Shown: positions 5,811-6,661 of the stretch, piece after piece
Layout: the number at the start of each line of letters is the position of its first letter
How positions within the stretch are numbered: position 1 is the stretch's first letter
Assembly: GCA_903873045.1 (NCBI GenBank)
Contig: CAIQND010000792.1
Coordinates: 1-6,661, forward strand
Reading direction: 5' to 3'
Source of the DNA: an uncultured Methylococcaceae bacterium
Lineage (GTDB): Bacteria > Pseudomonadota > Gammaproteobacteria > Methylococcales > Methylomonadaceae
DNA length: 6,661 bases
Position numbers and translations under genes: made by a program
Notes under the pieces: generated by a model
Told to the model about the DNA's origin: nothing
What the model saw: only the letters and a program-made list of their open reading frames with translations
Databases searched by the model: none

Positions 5811-5949
5811 TGTCCCGTCTAAAATTGGTAGCCTGAAAGTTTAACACTAAAAAAAATCATGATCTATAACTGAATTGTATCCAAATGTATCAAAGCGCAA
5901 TAATTTTGCCGGTTGCTTCGTCAAAAGTGTCCCGTCTTAGTGGGTAGCC
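5811..5949. repeat. Two direct copies of a TGTCCCGTCT-n-GGTAGCC repeat
   Basis: TGTCCCGTCT is at 5811-5820 and again at 5928-5937, each followed after 6 or 5 nt by GGTAGCC (5827-5833 and 5943-5949). The copies are 117 bp apart in the same orientation. A partial copy (GCTTGTCCCGT) occurs at 2271-2281. They may be remnants of dispersed intergenic repeats or ends of a miniature element. The interior has no gene. Confidence 0.5.
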
Positions 5950-5977
5950 CATTTATTTAAGTGTTTCATAGCCCCTT

Positions 5978-5999
5978 AAGTCCGCTTCCCTGCGGACTT
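5978..5999 (-). terminator. Perfect 8-bp hairpin beyond ettA
   Basis: AAGTCCGC and GCGGACTT pair around a 6-nt loop, about 10 nt beyond the ettA stop codon, where its terminator is expected. The minus-strand downstream sequence (AAGGGGC) is not a T-tract. The plus side (TTTGTTATT) is slightly better, so intrinsic termination is uncertain. Confidence 0.45.
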
Positions 6000-6009
6000 T
6001 GTTATTGAA

Positions 6010-6661
6010 CTAAGACAGTTTTTTATATTTGAGTCGATGGGGGTTATCGGCATCACTGCCTAAACGGCGATGGCGATCGGCTTCATAATCTTCATAATTG
6101 CCTTCAAACCAAACCACTTGGCTGTCGCCTTCAAAGGCCAGTATGTGCGTGGCGATTCTATCCAGAAACCAGCGATCATGCGAAATAACCACGGCACAAC
6201 CGGGGAAAGCCAGCAGGGCTTCTTCCAAGGCACGTAGGGTTTCTACATCCAAATCGTTAGTGGGTTCATCCAGCAACAGGACATTGCCACCGGTTTTTAG
6301 CAGTTTGGCTAAATGGACACGGTTACGCTCTCCACCGGAAAGATCACCGATACGTTTGCCCTGGTCAGCGCCTTTAAAGTTAAAACGCCCGACATAAGAG
6401 CGTGAGGGCGTTTCATATTTACCGACGGTAATGATGTCCAAGCCATCAGAAATTTCTTCAAAGACGGTTTTCTTTGCATCGAGGTCATCGCGTAACTGAT
6501 CAACATAAGCCAGTTCAACGGTTTGCCCCAGTGTTAAGGTGCCCGAATCTGGTTGTTCAAGTCCTGCCATCATGCGGAACAGTGTCGTTTTACCGGCACC
6601 GTTAGGGCCGATAATACCAACGATGCCGCCAGGTGGCAGTTTAAAGCTTAAGTCATTAACC
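6010..6661 (-). CDS. ettA: Energy-dependent translational throttle protein EttA, C-terminal part (5' end outside the window)
   Basis: EttA is an ABC-F ATPase that binds the ribosomal E site and gates the first rounds of elongation according to ATP/ADP status. The frame is open to the right edge; 216 residues are present, covering the second nucleotide-binding domain of a protein of about 555 residues. In order: Walker A GPNGAGKTT (about 18-26), signature LSGGERNRVHLAKLL (from about 107), Walker B VLLLDEPTNDLD with the catalytic Glu at about 132, and the H-loop in VISHDRWFLDRIATHIL (His about 161). The segment from LSGGER to GCAVVISHDRWFLDRIATHIL and the RLGSDADNPHRLKYKKL C-terminus are diagnostic of EttA rather than Uup or other ABC-F members. 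All catalytic motifs are intact. It is followed by a hairpin and has no visible operon partner. Confidence 0.96.
   Translation of the reverse strand, partial: VNDLSFKLPPGGIVGIIGPNGAGKTTLFRMMAGLEQPDSGTLTLGQTVELAYVDQLRDDLDAKKTVFEEISDGLDIITVGKYETPSRSYVGRFNFKGADQGKRIGDLSGGERNRVHLAKLLKTGGNVLLLDEPTNDLDVETLRALEEALLAFPGCAVVISHDRWFLDRIATHILAFEGDSQVVWFEGNYEDYEADRHRRLGSDADNPHRLKYKKLS

Noticed and set aside
6098..6397. 99-codon plus-strand ORF
   Set aside because: It is antisense to the conserved ATPase domain of ettA.

Overview
The window is an AT-rich stretch of a bacterial chromosome, most likely gammaproteobacterial. The clearest clue is the C-terminal half of EttA at the right edge, which is close to the enterobacterial protein through its signature, Walker B and C-terminal segments. 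A large Rpn-type nuclease gene and a repeat with a 'CCCAAGCTCCAGCTT' arm recall sulfur- or methane-oxidising Gammaproteobacteria such as Methylococcales. That placement is from memory and is only an inference.

Layout, left to right. (1) 1-865, minus: an Rpn/PD-(D/E)XK family nuclease ('transposase') gene running off the left edge. (2) 866-1449: a small exported-looking Ala/Lys/Glu-rich ORF that may be frameshifted, a perfect hairpin, and a 170-bp element bounded by near-perfect 22-bp inverted repeats that resembles a MITE or REP-type element. (3) 1450-1881, minus: a 143-aa membrane-anchored protein of unknown function. (4) 1882-2907: about 1 kb with no convincing long gene. It holds a 40-codon ORF, a 16-bp inverted repeat pair and a strong, possibly bidirectional, terminator. 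(5) 2908-5349, minus: a complete three-gene partner-switching cassette. (6) 5350-6009: an intergenic stretch with a promoter for the cassette, a weak 69-codon ORF, a perfect palindrome, two copies of a 'TGTCCCGTCT...GGTAGCC' repeat and a hairpin beyond ettA. (7) 6010-6661, minus: the 3' part of ettA.

The main functional unit is the cassette. A membrane-anchored protein with a FixL-like PAS domain and a PP2C/SpoIIE-type phosphatase domain is followed by an RsbW/SpoIIAB-like ATPase (the switch kinase) and then by a STAS antagonist. In the known logic the kinase phosphorylates the STAS serine and, when free, holds an output partner. The phosphatase removes the phosphate in response to a signal, so the STAS protein captures the kinase and releases the output. 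No sigma factor or other output gene lies in the window, so the target is unknown. The PAS domain keeps the histidine that aligns with the haem ligand of FixL, which makes a gas or redox input a testable idea.
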